NCBI GenBank assembly: GCA_015698045.1
Contig: BLAL01000079.1
Span: 434,001 to 498,000, forward strand
Direction of reading: 5' to 3'
Length of the DNA: 64,000 nt
From: Rhizophagus clarus
Taxonomy: Eukaryota; Glomeromycota; Glomeromycetes; Glomerales; Glomeraceae
Each line of letters starts with the position of its first letter. The stretch's first letter is position 1. This document shows, in pieces, positions 44,794 to 58,300 of the stretch. The position numbers were made by a program, and so were the translations under genes. A model generated the notes under the pieces. That model had not been told where the DNA came from. It searched no databases and saw nothing but the letters and a program-made list of their open reading frames with translations.

Positions 44794-46900
44794 TTCCTCT
44801 TTTCTTTTCTTTCTTTTCTTTTCTTTTTTTTTTTTTATTGACTTTACTATACAAATAATATTTTTTTTAAATACTTTCTTGGGAATTTTTTCTTGTAAAT
44901 AAATTTATGAGGTTATTTCTTTTTTTTTTTTAATTAAAAAAGACTGGAATATATTATTGCAAATGTTTATATGCAAATAATAATAAAAAAAAAAATAATA
45001 ATATGCAAGTGAAAGAAAGGAAAAAAGAAACACAAAAATTTATTAGTGATAAAGTTTTTTAAAAGATTTTTTTTTTTTTTTTTTTTTTTTCAAAGACAAT
45101 AATAATAATAATAACAATAATAATAATAATAATAATAATAAAAGATAAAAAAAGAAAAGAAAAGAAAAAAAAAAAAAAAAAAAAGCGAAATCGAACAATT
45201 ATTATAATAAAATAAATATTAATTGTGTCCTTTTATATTAGTATAAAGAATGACGACATATTCGTTTCAAGTGAATAGGCTATTCATTCGATAAAATCAA
45301 TGAATACTAATTAATCTTTATTAATAAAACAAAATTAATAACGGTGATTCATATACGTATCAAGGGGGAAACAAAAAAAAAAAAAAGAAAGAAAGAAAGA
45401 AAGAAAGAAAAAGAAAAGAAAGAAAAAAAAAAAAAAGAAAAAAGAAAAAAGAATATATATATATATATATTAAAGAATAAATCAAGACATAAATAAAAAA
45501 AAAAAATATATATATACACACCTCGTAATATATAATAATAATATAGATTAATAAATAATGAACATTGATATATTGTGATATTAATTGATCGGAAAGAGTT
45601 ACAAATAGTGAAGGAAATTAGGAAGCAAAAAGAGCATATGATTTTCAAATATTGTTAAAAAAAAGAAATATTAGGATTTCTTTGTTAAGATGACAAACAA
45701 AAAAGAAACAATAATAAATAATTAATTTTTTTTTCATAAAAAAAAAATTTTTCCATGAATATAAAAGAAAAAAAGGGGGAGGGAGGGGAGGAAAAAAAAA
45801 AAAACGCAACACGGGCCTTCTGAAAAAAACCAATTCGAAGTATATTTATATATAAAATAATATAATAAATTTTGTGGATCTCAAAAAGAAAGTTTGAATG
45901 GAGTACAACATAAACTCAACTGATACCTGTTTCAAACTCAATATAGGTTGGTTCAAACATATACATATTATTATGCAAACAATAAATTGCTTTATAAAAA
46001 TAAACTTATACAAGGATAGAAAATAGTCCCCTATTTTTATAACCATTAACAATGAGTTTATAAAATGATTGGTGCGTGAAAAGGGGATTTTAAAAAAGAT
46101 CTTTTAATCTATTGTTTGATTTTCTCATAATAAAAAATATCCAATTATTCTTTTTTCCATAAAAGTCGAACAACATTTTAATACAATGTTTGAATAATTT
46201 TTTTTGTCTTTTGGAGAGGTGAATCCGGAGATGGTCCATTAGTTAGTATGATATCACAAATAAATAAATAATAAATTAAAAATATTAAAAATAAATAAAT
46301 ATGAAAATTTTTATGCGGGGGATTAAGGATAAAGAGAAAGAAAAAAAAGGAAAATTTATTGAAAAGGTGATTTAATCCCAATAATAACTGTAACAAAACA
46401 CAATGGACAATTTTTTTTTTTTAAACTATCCCTAAATACCGTTTCTTTATTTTACTTTGTAACCTTACACAATTAATTTAAACTTATGTCGTAAAACTTC
46501 ATTATCTTTATCCGCAATATTTTCCTTCTCTTTCAACAATAACTTGAAACAATGAACTTATTTTTTTTTTTTTTTTGCACATGGTTCTTAAAGTTTATGA
46601 TTTCATGATTTCATGTTCATTCAACATCTACTTCGAGTTAAGTTTCCAGTTTCACTTGTTTAAAATCCTCATTGATGTTCCCGATAAATCCCGTGCTTTA
46701 ATATGTTTATTCAAATATGTCAATGTTTTTGTTTTTCGCACCAATCACCACGCGAGTATACAAATAATGTTGTGTGATTTACTTGTGTTGAATAAAATGG
46801 CGCCAAAATAAATTCGCCGCCATATTTGTTGTTGAATACAATAGTGTTACAATCTTTTATCTCCTTGTTCATGATTTTCTTTTAAAGATTTCTTAGATAA
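44794..46900. other. Upstream region of the HMG fusion gene: simple repeats, no gene
   Basis: Immediately upstream is a CT-rich tract (44794-44835). Microsatellites follow: poly(T) at 45070, AAT repeats at 45098-45140, and GAAA/AAAG runs at 45372-45455. ORFs in this interval translate to Phe/Lys-rich low-complexity peptides and are not credible. It probably contains the promoter. Confidence 0.5.
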
Positions 46901-48087
46901 TATTTTTTTTTAACAAAATTTTTTGTATATTTTTGTTCTATTCTCTCACACATATTATCATTGTTTATATACTGTATATATTATTATCATCATCATCATC
47001 ATTATTATTATTATTTAAAAATTTTTTTTCCCGCCTTTTTTTTTTTTTCCAACTTTATTTTGAAAATCTCTTCCTCCCAAATTATAAAGTGATACCGTCA
47101 AGCCTTGTTCATGTTACAAATATTCAATTATTTCCTTTTTACTAATAAATTAATTTTAAAGTTATTGTTCATTGTTAAATTTTATAAAAGTAGCATTGTT
47201 TCAAATACAGTTAAAATGTTATTCCGGTTATCTTTGTACTTTAGTCCTTGTCTCTTTCTTACCTTATCTAAATCCTGTCGAAAATTATTATAATTTGGTT
47301 ACTGCATGTTAATAATTTATTTTAGGCAGGGGTTAAATTTAGTATTACGCTATTATATTTGGTTACATTTTATATTTTTACTTTAATCCTGCCCCAAAAA
47401 AAATTTTGTATAGTATTTAGTATACCCGGTTTTAATTTTCTATGACCCCAATCGTGGGTAATTTATTATTACAAATATTATTTCACAATTAATTATACCA
47501 CGGTTTATTCTGTTATAAATTGTGTTAATTGTATTTTGGTTTATTTTTATTAAGTTAACAAAGTTGGAATTTGAATTTGTTTAAAATTACTAAGCTTTAA
47601 TTCTAAAATTTTTATGTTTTGACTATATTTAAATTTTTCAATCATTTATAATTAAATAATTTTATATAGTTTTATATAATTGTGATAAATTAAATATTAT
47701 ATTTTAAAGTAAATTTTTAGTTAACTGATTTCAATAATTGTTTTCTTTTTATTATATTATTAATATAAACCTTTAAAATTGTTATATTGAATTTGAATAA
47801 TTTAAAAATTATAATTCTATGAATTAAATTTGAATAATTAAAAATTATAATTCTATAAAATAATTATTTTATAAAATATTGAATATAATAATATATTATA
47901 TATAATTCAGTATACTAAATATATTATTTATCTATTATATTAATTTATAATATGATTTTTAATTTTAAATTTTTTTTTAAAATTTTATTTTAATTTATTG
48001 CAAATATAATTTATTATTAACCTTCATTTATTATATAATTTATATAATTTATACTTTTTATTTATTAAATTAATCAGTAATTTTTTG
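46901..48087. other. AT-rich intergenic region with a small foldback
   Basis: No gene. A TCATCATCATCATTATTATT microsatellite lies near 46985. A short inverted repeat is seen at about 47323-47400 (TTTTAGGCAGGGGTTAAA against TTTAATCCTGCCCCAAAA), possibly a tiny foldback element. Confidence 0.4.
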
Positions 48088-48211
48088 TTCATGGGTCACA
48101 CTTAGCTGAGCTGGGGGGGTTATTTAGGTGTTGTATAAAATATTTGTTTTCGAATATTTAACAATAAAAATAACACGACCTTTGAATTAAAAAAAAAAAA
48201 AAAAAAAAAAA
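48088..48211 (+). mobile_element. PolyA-tailed retroposon 3' end
   Basis: A stretch with non-AT-rich composition (GTTCATGGGTCACACTTAGC, GAGCTGGGGGGGTTATTTAG) is followed by AACAATAAAAATAACACGAC and a run of about 24 A at 48188-48211. This looks like a 5'-truncated LINE or SINE tail. No coding sequence remains. Confidence 0.4.
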
Positions 48212-50688
48212 ATCAGTATTTTTTATATTTATTCTTTTATTCTATCTTCTCTTTTATATTTACTTTACTTATAAATATAAAATCACAAATATTTTTATTT
48301 ATTTCATTTTTTTTTATATAAAACTATTTTATAAAAAAATAAAGTTTAATTTTTAAAATTTGTATATAATATATTTTTATTTTTATTAAAACAAAAGTCT
48401 CTATAATAACAATCAAAAATAATTAGATAGAAAACAAATTTGCATATAATATATATTATAATAGAATCCCAAATATTATATATAAAATATAAAAATTTTC
48501 TTAAATTTAAGCACTTTTTACTTCTTTAAAAATCAATACAATTTATTTAAAATAAATTATTACATTTAAAATTTAATTCAATTTACTAAAATTTAAGTTA
48601 TAAATTTAAGTTATAATTTATTAAAAAAAAATTTAAAATTATAATTTACTAATAAATAAATATTGATTAAAAATAAGTTTATTTTATAAATATTAATATT
48701 TAATATATATATATATATATATAGTATATTAATCTAAATAAATATTCTAAATAAATATTAAATATATATTATAAATAATTATAAAATTAAAAATGTATTT
48801 TATTTGCTATTTTAATATTAGTATTCCTTATCAATTAAATTAATATAATATAATATAATTTAAATTTATTTTAAAATTTAAAATTTTATTTGTAAATAAC
48901 TTTTGATCTAAATATCTAAATTTTATAATTTTTTTGTTTTTATATAAAAGATGAAAGTTATCAAACAAAAAAAAAAAATTGTAAAATTTGAATTGCTAGA
49001 TTATAAAATGATTAATTTTAAATGTAAATTAAATTTAAATTAAATTCAAATTGAATTAAATCTGAAGAGAAAAAATTTGATTTATGTAAAATACTAGTTA
49101 ATTATAAAATCTTATAATTTTTCTTTTTACTATTAATTTATTTATTATATAATATAATTTTAAAAAATTTTATATTATCTTGTTAATAAAATCTAAATTT
49201 AAAATTTAAAATTTAAAACTTATAATCTAGAATTTAAAATTTAAAATCTTAATATATATTTAACCAACTAAAAATTTTATATTAAAATAAATAAATAAAA
49301 GTTTTATATAGAATTTTTTTTATATGATCATTATTAAGTAAATTTAAATTTAATATATTTATATTGTTTAAGATTTTGATTTTATATTATGTTTTTCTAA
49401 ATTTTTTTAAATTTATAAATAATTTATTAATAATATTTTTTTTTTTTTTTGAATAAAGAATATGTCAAATATTTTATTTAATTAATAATTAAAAGATATA
49501 AAACTAAAATAATTAGGCCTACCTAATAGTTATCTCAAGGGTATATACAGATATATTTATGTATCACTATACCTATAGCTTACTCTCAAATTTATTTATT
49601 TATAGAATTTAAGAAATAAAGAAAATGAAAAAAAAAATAAAAAAATTTCAAAAATAATAACAATTAATGATAACATTAGTAAAATTAAATATTAACTATT
49701 TTTAAATTAGATCAACTATTGATATTCTAATTAAATTAAACTTATTATTTCACTAAAGCTTTTAATCCAATAATAAATTTTTTTTATATCAGGCTTTACA
49801 AATTGGCTATTTTTAATATAAAAGATTTTCTTATTAGAATGGCTAGATTTTTATATTAGTAATTATTTCTTATTATGATTATTAGTATTTAAATTTATAA
49901 AAAATTTGGTATTAGTATTAAAACTAAATGGCTTGTTTTTATTGCCAATTCGAGAGAATTTATGAAATTAGGAGTGAAATAACAGCACCATAAGATAATC
50001 TTGTTATTTCAATTTTAAGGGTTATTTATTCTTATAAAAATATGATCTCATATCATAAAATATTTTATCAGCTTTCTTATTCCATTTACTTCTTTGATTA
50101 TTTTAAAGGATTTGAGATCAAAATTAATTAAAATTTGATGTGATTAACCATCCAAAAATAAGAAAGTATTTATTATATCATCTGAAATATTATTAATAAC
50201 AGTTCAAAATTTTTCTTGTTCTTTTTTTTTAAAAGATTTCAGAATGTAAAAAATTATTAGATTCGTAGTAATCCATCTAGATTAATAATCTAATTTCCTC
50301 TATTATAAGATTTTAAACACTCATAAATCAGAATTAGTTTTACTTTTACTATTAAATATTTCTTGTATATTCTTATACTGACTAAAATAATCTTATCTTA
50401 ATACTATAAATTTACTAGAAATATATAGTTATTCATTTTACCAGTATATCATAAACTACAAAATCAATTAATTGTGTATTTATTAATAATATTAATAATT
50501 TTCTATTAGTTATATTTATTATATATTTTTTGATATTTTTTTTTTTTTGATTTAATTTTTTTTTTGATTTAATTTTTTTTTTATAGTTAAAAGAATATGC
50601 TTTAAGCTTTATTAATAAAAGATCTTAAAAAAAATATATTACATATATTAACAAAATTAAAGCTCACTTATTTGTCATACTAAATAAA
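48212..50688. other. AT-rich intergenic region, no gene seen
   Basis: Very AT-rich, repetitive in composition (TTTAAATTTAAAATT-type words), with a poly(T) run near 49440 and a TTTTTTTGATTTAA triplication near 50540. No coding or element boundaries are recognisable. Confidence 0.5.
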
Positions 50689-50930
50689 GGGTTTTGTTTT
50701 TTTTCGCACCTGTGATACATTGCACCCTGAACACTCTGGGCAAAATTACGGTAATGCCAGGCAAAATTAAATATGTGACATTTAACTAGAGGCGTGAAAA
50801 ATAGATTTTTTACAACTGAAAAAATTCTAAGTCCCCAGAATACATATAAAAAAATGAAAAGAGAAGGGGTGTGATACAGGTGACAAAAAAGGGTGCGATG
50901 TATCGCAAGTGCAGAAAATTATTAAACCCC
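50689..50930. mobile_element. hAT-like MITE (242 bp) with perfect 8-bp duplication
   Basis: Inverted ends GGGTTTTGTTTTTTTTCGCA / (inverse of right end) GGGGTTTAATAATTTTCTGC, continuing into CACCTGTGATACATTGCACC against CACTTGCGATACATCGCACC. The flanks are the perfect duplication TAAATAAA (50681-50688, 50931-50938). It is GC-richer than the surrounding DNA and non-coding. Confidence 0.75.
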
Positions 50931-51837
50931 TAAATAAAATAGATATATTTTATGGATTACTATAATAATTCATTCTTAAAGAATATAGTGAAAAGTCTAA
51001 TTATAAATTAATAAAATATAAAAGAATCAAAAAAAAAAAAAAAATTCTAGATAACAAATGAGACAAAAATAAAATATAAAGTTATTTTAAGCTAATAAAT
51101 ATTATTATATTTATTAACTAAACTAAACATAATATTCTAACAAAATCTTCAATCTAGTGATAAAGTATTTTATATTTAGTTTAAAGAACTAGTCAAATTT
51201 AAATGAGAGTTCTTCTTATTAGATTAATCAAAATTAAATATCATATCAGTATTTTTTATTACAATTTAAAGACTTATTATCTAATAAAATAATATTAAAG
51301 CTAGTAATTTTACTAAATATTCTTAAATTATTCATATTATCAAATTAAATAAATTTTTTTAATTTAATTATTTTTAAAATTAATCAATTAATAATATTTA
51401 TTATAAACCTTAGAAAAAATATAAGTATAAAGTACAAAAATTTTATAATAATATTAATTAAAAAAAGGAAAATAATAATATTTTTATAAAATCATTAATA
51501 AATTGAAAGCTATAGAATGGCTGTTTGAACTGACTTTAGGTTGAAAGTACTGTATATAAAATTGAAAAGATTATGACCTAATCTTATCTTATCTAATAAA
51601 TACATGTATGTTTTCAATATTTTAAAAAAAAAAAAAAAAAAAGAAGCTATATTAGAAATATTGCAATTTAAAAAAATAATTAAACATAAATAATAATAAT
51701 TTTTAGTATTTAAATATAATATATATTATATTATTACTATATTTGTAATATTTATTATATTATAATTTATATTTCAAATTACTTAATAAAATAATATTAT
51801 ACAAAGTTTTATTTAAATTATAAGTATATGAGAACAC
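50931..51837. other. AT-rich intergenic region
   Basis: No gene or recognisable repeat ends; poly(A) runs near 51030 and 51625. Confidence 0.4.
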
Positions 51838-52000
51838 CCACAGCAAAACAAGAGGTTTGACATTAAAAAAAAATTTTTAGATTTATTTCATTATATGACA
51901 ATTATGTATCAATTTTACCAAAAATTACAGATATAGTAAAATTTTAAAAAAAAAATTTTAGTGTTAAACTTCTTATTTTACTATGTTTCAGGACCCCAAG
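51838..52000. mobile_element. Small MITE-like foldback (~160 bp)
   Basis: The left side AACACCCACAGCAAAACAAG, AGGTTTGACATTAAAAAAAA is an imperfect inverse of the right side AGTGTTAAACTTCTTATTTT, ACTATGTTTCAGGACCCC. No clear target duplication (AAGTATATG against AAGTAATATATG is only suggestive). Confidence 0.5.
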
Positions 52001-55000
52001 TAATATATGTATAGATAATAAATAAATTCAAATATTTTATAATAACTCTATACAAAATTTTTTATTAAGATAAATAAGCAAACTTAACAAATAACTTCAT
52101 AAATTACTCAAAAATAAGCAATCTAATCATGTGACTTTATAATTAATTTTTTATTATCTGAAAATATGTTAATTACTTCTAATACTTCAATTATTATTTA
52201 TTGCATTATGATATACAATTAATATTTCAATAAAAAAATATTTATTATAATATTTAATTTAGTTTACTATTTATTAATTTTAATATATTACCATCAATTG
52301 AAATCTTTATTTCCAAAATATGATAAAATATTACAATATTTAATTGGTATGAACGTATAATAATAAAATTTTTTATTATATAGTATATACTATATATATA
52401 TTACCAAATTTATTCAAAAAATAAGCAATTGTAATATATGATTTATCAAAAATTCTATAAAAAATAAGCAAAGAAAAATATGACATTAATAATGAATATC
52501 ATCAATCTCTAATTGTAGCTAAAATAGTATATTCTAAGTAAATAATTCTGTTACCTATACATATATTGCTTGAGATCCTTGTGTCCCCCATATATTACTC
52601 ATATATAGGATATATAATATAATTATTCAAAGCAAAATAAAAAACTATATATATTTATAAATATTAATAATATATAAAAATCACATAATAATATATACAA
52701 AGTCTGATTATTTACATATATTATATCATTAAAATTTTGTACTATATTAATAAATAATAAGATAAATAAAAATAAAAATAAATTTATAATATTAATAAAA
52801 AAAGATAAATATTACAATTTTGTAAAAGTTTTTTTTTTGTTTTAGACTAATAATATTTTTTAATATAAAATAACCTTAAAAGCTTTTTTAAAACTATTTA
52901 TTTATTAATATATAATTCTAATTATATTATTTTGACTTTTTATTTTTAAAAAAAAACTAATAATTTTATGGAATTTATGTATTTTTAGCTTATATATACT
53001 TAATATATCTTAATATTTGTTACAATTCAATCCTAAATTTTTTTTGATTTAATGTAAAAATTCTTAAAAATTATAATAGTTATAATAGTATTTTTATCTA
53101 ATAAGAATTTAGTTTTTATTTAGATTACAAATAATTTTATATTAGTAAAATTTAAAAGAGTATTTTATTACACTTATAATATATATCTTCTATAATATAT
53201 ATATTTTATTGCTATTTTCAAAATGATGTGATCAGTAATTAATTTTATAATAAATAAAAATTGATTTTAAAATTACAAAAATAAAATCATATTTTTATTA
53301 TAAATACTATGATTATTATTTGATTTGTGTAATACTAAACTATCATTGTATAATTTTTATTAATATTTTTTTTTATTGTTCATTTTTAGTTTTTACTATA
53401 GCTTATAAACTAATTCTTAAAACTAATTCCTAAAAACTGATTCCTAAAAACTAATTCTTAAAAACTGATTTTTAGAGATTCCAAAACCTCCTACTGACTT
53501 ATGCCAAGTAAGAGATAATACTTTTTTATTTTATTTCATTATTTTCACTTATTTTTTTTATTTCTAACTATTTTTTTATTCATTAACTACAATTTTTATT
53601 TTAGATCTTTGGTTCTTTAGGTAAAGGATAGTATTTCTTTAAAGATCTCTTGACTTTTATTTTATACTAATATTTAGGTAAAACTTTAAAACTTTAAAAA
53701 TATATTCAATAGAAATATTCTTAAAGTTCTAAAGATTCTAAAAAATAGTTGGAAATAGTTAATAGATAAAAAAAAATGAAAAAAAAACTTTTTTTTTAAT
53801 TTATGTTTCAAAATATTCAAAATAAAGTATTTAAAAGTACTTTTTAAATAAAATAAAAGGAAAATAAATATTTTTTTTAAAAAAATAATAGTTCTAAAAC
53901 TGATTTATTATGTCTTTAATAGCATAAATATGTAATATTTTTATTGTTTTTGCTTATTTTTGCTTATTTTCAGTGTTTTCAGTGTTTTAATTTAATTGGT
54001 TAACAAATCATCTAATCATATATAGTAATTCAAAAATGACTATAAATATAAATTAAAAATAATTTTTTAAATCCTTTTTATTTGATATTTTAAGAAAACT
54101 TGTAAAGTAACCAAAAATATGTATAATATAAGATTTGTTTTATAGGACATAGTAAATATATAAGGTTTTATACCAGGAATTTTTTTTTAAAAATATGAAA
54201 CCTTTAATAAAGTCATGTAATCAAATTTTTTTTTAAAAACACTATATTTTAAGAAAATCATATATGTATAGTTTTTAGTTTTTTAGTTTTCTTATTTTGT
54301 TAAAAACTATTTAAAATTTTAGTAAATCTGTTTACATTTTTTCTTTTGATATATTTGAGAATATTATAATATTTTAATAATTATACAAACTTAGTATGGA
54401 AAAACATGAATTTGAATATAAAGTCTGAATAAAAAAATATGGATATAAAGAAAGTCAAAAAAGCTCTTAAAGATAAGGACTACTTATTTTTTAACAGCCA
54501 CTTTTAAATATATTAAACAGTAGTTTGTTCAAATGAATTCCTTGATGCTGTTGCATTTTGTTCATAATATGCTATTTTTTTTTTTTTTTTGTTATAGGCA
54601 TGATACTATAAAATAATAATATTATAATAATAATATTAGTTTAAGCTTACCTAGAATTTTGTAATCAAAGATGAGATGTCTTATTCTAGTCATAGGCGGT
54701 TCTTAAAGACAGGTTTATCAGTATCAAAATTTTTTTTTTTTTTTTTTATCAGTACCAAAAATTTTTTAGTGATTAACCAGATATGATAATCCGTTTTTGA
54801 TTGACTTGAGATTAAGAGCATAAATTAAGAAATCCAATGAGATTTTTGCGGTTAATTCAGTTCCCAGATGGCATGGATTATTAGAGAATCCATCATCTGA
54901 AACGTGAGAATGGATAAACGGATGATGGATTTTAACTAAGTTTAAATACAGAATCCCCTATTTCTTCCTACTACTGTATTTATAAAGAAATTTTTTTAGG

Positions 55001-55448
55001 AACAATTATTTTTTATACCTAAACATTGAATTGACCATTAAATAATTCAGATTTCAAACCAATTAAAATTTAATGATTTTTTTAAAGATCAAAGATGAAA
55101 AAAACGGAACAAATTTATAATTTACTGTTGATAACAATTTTATTTTACTTTACATATATTACATATTATAGTGTTCCTCCTATTGCTTAAATATTCTTTA
55201 AATTGATAACTTTATACAATTATTGGTACAAAAGGTTTGTCAGGACATTACAGACATTATCCATTACTCCCAAATTTGGTCACTGGCAACCTTCAGACAC
55301 AGAAACATGAAGAAAAATGTACTATTGACAGCTCCGTATATTGACTATTAATAAATTTATTAACCTATAAAATTATTCCACAAATAGAAAAAAAAAATAA
55401 ATAGATGAATTATAAAGATAAATTATTATTATTATTATTATTAATTAT
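52001..55448. other. AT-rich intergenic region, 3' side of the alcohol oxidase gene
   Basis: Low-complexity AT-rich DNA without supported genes. A short hairpin-like segment lies at 54889-54935 (AATCCATCATCTGAAAC with GGATGATGGATTTT). The last 300 bp probably include the 3' untranslated region of the GMC gene. Confidence 0.45.
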
Positions 55449-58057
55449 TTAATTATTATTGTGAAAGGATTTTAAATTGAAAGCATTAAAAGACAATCTT
55501 TTTGTCGTTTTTTCCTTCTTAGGTGTGGTCGAATCAGAAGTAGGTTCTTCTTTTGGATTGTTATTAGCGAAATCTTTATCCAAAGTATCGGAATCAGTAT
55601 TTTCTAAATTATCGGTTAATTTTGTTTCAAAACTTGCATCCTTAAACGAAAGATGTCGTAATATAGATCCTCGTTTCTGTTTAATCATTTTAATACAAAA
55701 AAAAAAAAAAATTAAAAAATTAATGAATAAATTATTTACAAAAAAAAAGGATTAATCAAATCTTTGAATTACCTTTTTAACAGAATAATTTTTCCTGTCA
55801 AGAATACATTTTGAAATGTAATGTGCTATATTCATTGTTGTCATCTGTAAAATATAATAATTAACATTAATAATTTTTATTTTTTTTTGAAAATAATTTA
55901 ATTTGATTGCTTTTTACATACCATTGAAGGTACTCCGGTCGCAGTAGGAAATACACTGGAGTCGGCTACGTAGAGATTCTCAACTTCCCATGTTTCACCT
56001 ACTGGATTTACTGCGGATTTAGCTGGATCATCTCCCATGCGACTAAAAAAAATTAATTTTTTTTTAAAAAAAAAAAAAAAAAAAAAAAGACAAATTTTAT
56101 TTAATATATATTACCAAGAGCTCATTTGTTCTACACTGCCAGTACAAGTTTGATATGTTGGAATACCAACTTTTTTGACTTTATTTAAGAATTGATCGAA
56201 TTTAGGATCATTTAAAGGATTAACACCATTTTCTACGACATAATCATCAATTACGGCTTGACATGTTCCAATTTTTGATGCACCAGCAGCAGCCAAGATC
56301 CTTATAGCAGTTAATAAACCAGCGATCATGCTCTTGGAATCATGTTGAGAAAGTTTATATTCCAATCTTGGTTTACCATTATCATCAGTTAAAATTCTTC
56401 CGCCGTCGCGATCACGTGTAATAACCATAAGAGGTACGACATGATTATATTCTAACATGAGTTGTTTATGTTGTAAATTGGATTTCCATGGAAAATTAGC
56501 GAACATGAAACCTGGATGATGAGAACCGACAACAATTTTTGCACCATAATTTTCACCATCAACATTTTCTATAGCATTAGAAATTGCGGACATAATAGTT
56601 CCAGAATAAGTTTTAACTTCCTTATTAGGGAAAACTCCATAAACAGAAGCGATTGGATGAACGTGTAAATTTCTTCCAATATTTTTGTTCTTTAATCCAC
56701 TTCTTAATAATAAAGCAGGAGTATGAATTGCACCACCAGCAACAATAACTTTTTTAGCATGTAATTTAACTTTTTTAATATTTTTAATAATAGCTTCAAC
56801 ACCTATAACCTTTTGAGTTTTTCCATCTTTTTCAATTAAAACTTTTTCAACATAACAATCTTGTATAAATTTAGCATTATTTGATTTTGCTTCATTTAAC
56901 CAAGTCATGATAGCACTTTGCTTTTCCCCATATTTACATCCAAATGAGCACCAACCACATTGATGTGGTATTGAAGCAGTATTTTGTGGTATATTATCAA
57001 AGTGAAGACCAAGTTTTTTACAACCATCAATCAAAGTTTGATTACTTTGATTATGAGTAACATTAACAGTATTTGTTCCAAGTCTGGCATTAATATATTT
57101 CATCGCATTACCATATTCATCTTCCATAAAATAAGGAAGACCAAAATTTTTTGCCCATTCTTCTCGAACGAAATATTGTGGTTCCATAAAAGCTGACCAA
57201 CCAATGGTCGTACCACCACCAAAGTTAGAACCGGCTAAAATGTACATATTACTATCATCAGAAAGCATTCCTCCTGCCAATTCATATAATTTATCATAAC
57301 CATCTTGTTGTTCTGTAGATAATTCACTCTGATCAAAATGATGACCTTTTTCAAGTACCAAAACATTTTCCATTCTAGCCAATCTAGCTGCAACGACGCT
57401 TCCACCAGCTCCTGATCCAATAATAATTGTATCAAATTCTTTAATTTCTAAATCATCATGAGAAATTTCAAGAAAATCATATTTAGGGAAATTACGAGAA
57501 GTGAACCTTGAACCATTCGATTCAGGATCAGATCCAGGATATCCGATAACAGGATTAAAATCGTAAGGATTTAACCAAAAAGTAGCACAAATTAACATAG
57601 TAAAACTCTTATAAATTTTTCGAACGGAAGCATATTGACTTGTACTCCATTTTATAAAAGTATATTCTCTTTGTTTTTGAGTTAATTCATGAAAAGGTTT
57701 ATTAATACTTAATATTTTACTATTTATTATACCCTTTTTCGAACTTAAATTTTTAAGAACAGAACTAATTTGTTTTAATTTATAAGGAGGGGCAGATTTT
57801 AATAAACGGTCAATTATTCTACCAATAATATTTTCTTGTTTAGATAAATCAAATTTACCAAATTCTTCAACTTTTTCGGGATATTTTTTTACAATTGATG
57901 AATTCGTATTGAGTAAAGTTGCAAGTTCACTTTCATCAAGTTCTCCAATCAAAGCACCACAAAATGCTCTAAGAACTTTTATTTGGTTTTCGGTTAAATG
58001 AAAGTTTTCATAATTACCAATATCACTTGCTTCTTCTATATCATATCGTCCTGACAT
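55449..58057 (-). CDS. Long-chain alcohol oxidase-like GMC flavoprotein (787 aa), altered active site
   Basis: GMC oxidoreductases of the long-chain fatty alcohol oxidase (FAO) group oxidise fatty alcohols using FAD. Exons: 58057-56115, 56042-55922, 55844-55773 and 55676-55449; introns of 72, 77 and 96 bp, GT-AG, all in phase, giving 787 residues, near the usual FAO length. The start chosen is the ATG of MSGRYDIEEASD; upstream codons in the same frame are a poly-Lys leader from untranslated poly(T). Residues ~20-200 are the FAO-type helical N-terminal region. The FAD Rossmann motif IIIGSGAGGSVVAARLA has G214, G216, G219. GGGTTIGWSAFMEP, CGWCSFGCKYGEKQS and AGGAIHTPALLLRSGL are family hallmarks. 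Oddities: the expected His in HQMxSCRMG is Glu (E643, VEQMSSCRMG), and GVNPM is GVPSM (P686 in place of Asn). If these align as I believe, both catalytic-pair positions are changed. The C-terminal ~75 residues are Lys/Ser/Thr-rich and unusual. The adjacent F-box gene is co-oriented about 240 bp upstream. Confidence 0.85.
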
Positions 58058-58300
58058 CGTGAAAAACAATATATCAAGTTCTATAATTTTCTCTTTATTT
58101 TTTTTTTTTTTTTTTTTTTTTTTGTTAAAAAATATATATATATACACATATATAAAATAATTGGATAATCTGACGATAACAATACTCATTTTAAATAAAT
58201 AAAAAGAAAATGATCAACAATTCGTTATAACCAATTAATCATCAAAATTTTAAATTTTTATTATCAAAAAGAGTTTAAAAATAGATTCTTTAATTGAATA

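Noticed and set aside
44639..44854. 71-aa ORF of YEYHEYHEY repeats
   Set aside because: Alternate frame of the TNT-triplet repeat at the start of the HMG fusion gene.
45349..47293. Several Phe/Leu/Tyr-rich ORFs (60-99 aa) on both strands
   Set aside because: They arise from poly(T)/poly(A) and GAAA microsatellites; no splice or domain support.
58058..58189. 44-residue N-terminal extension of the alcohol oxidase ORF with poly-Lys
   Set aside because: Encoded by a poly(T) tract and TA-repeat in the presumed leader; the ATG at 58057 gives a family-like N-terminus.
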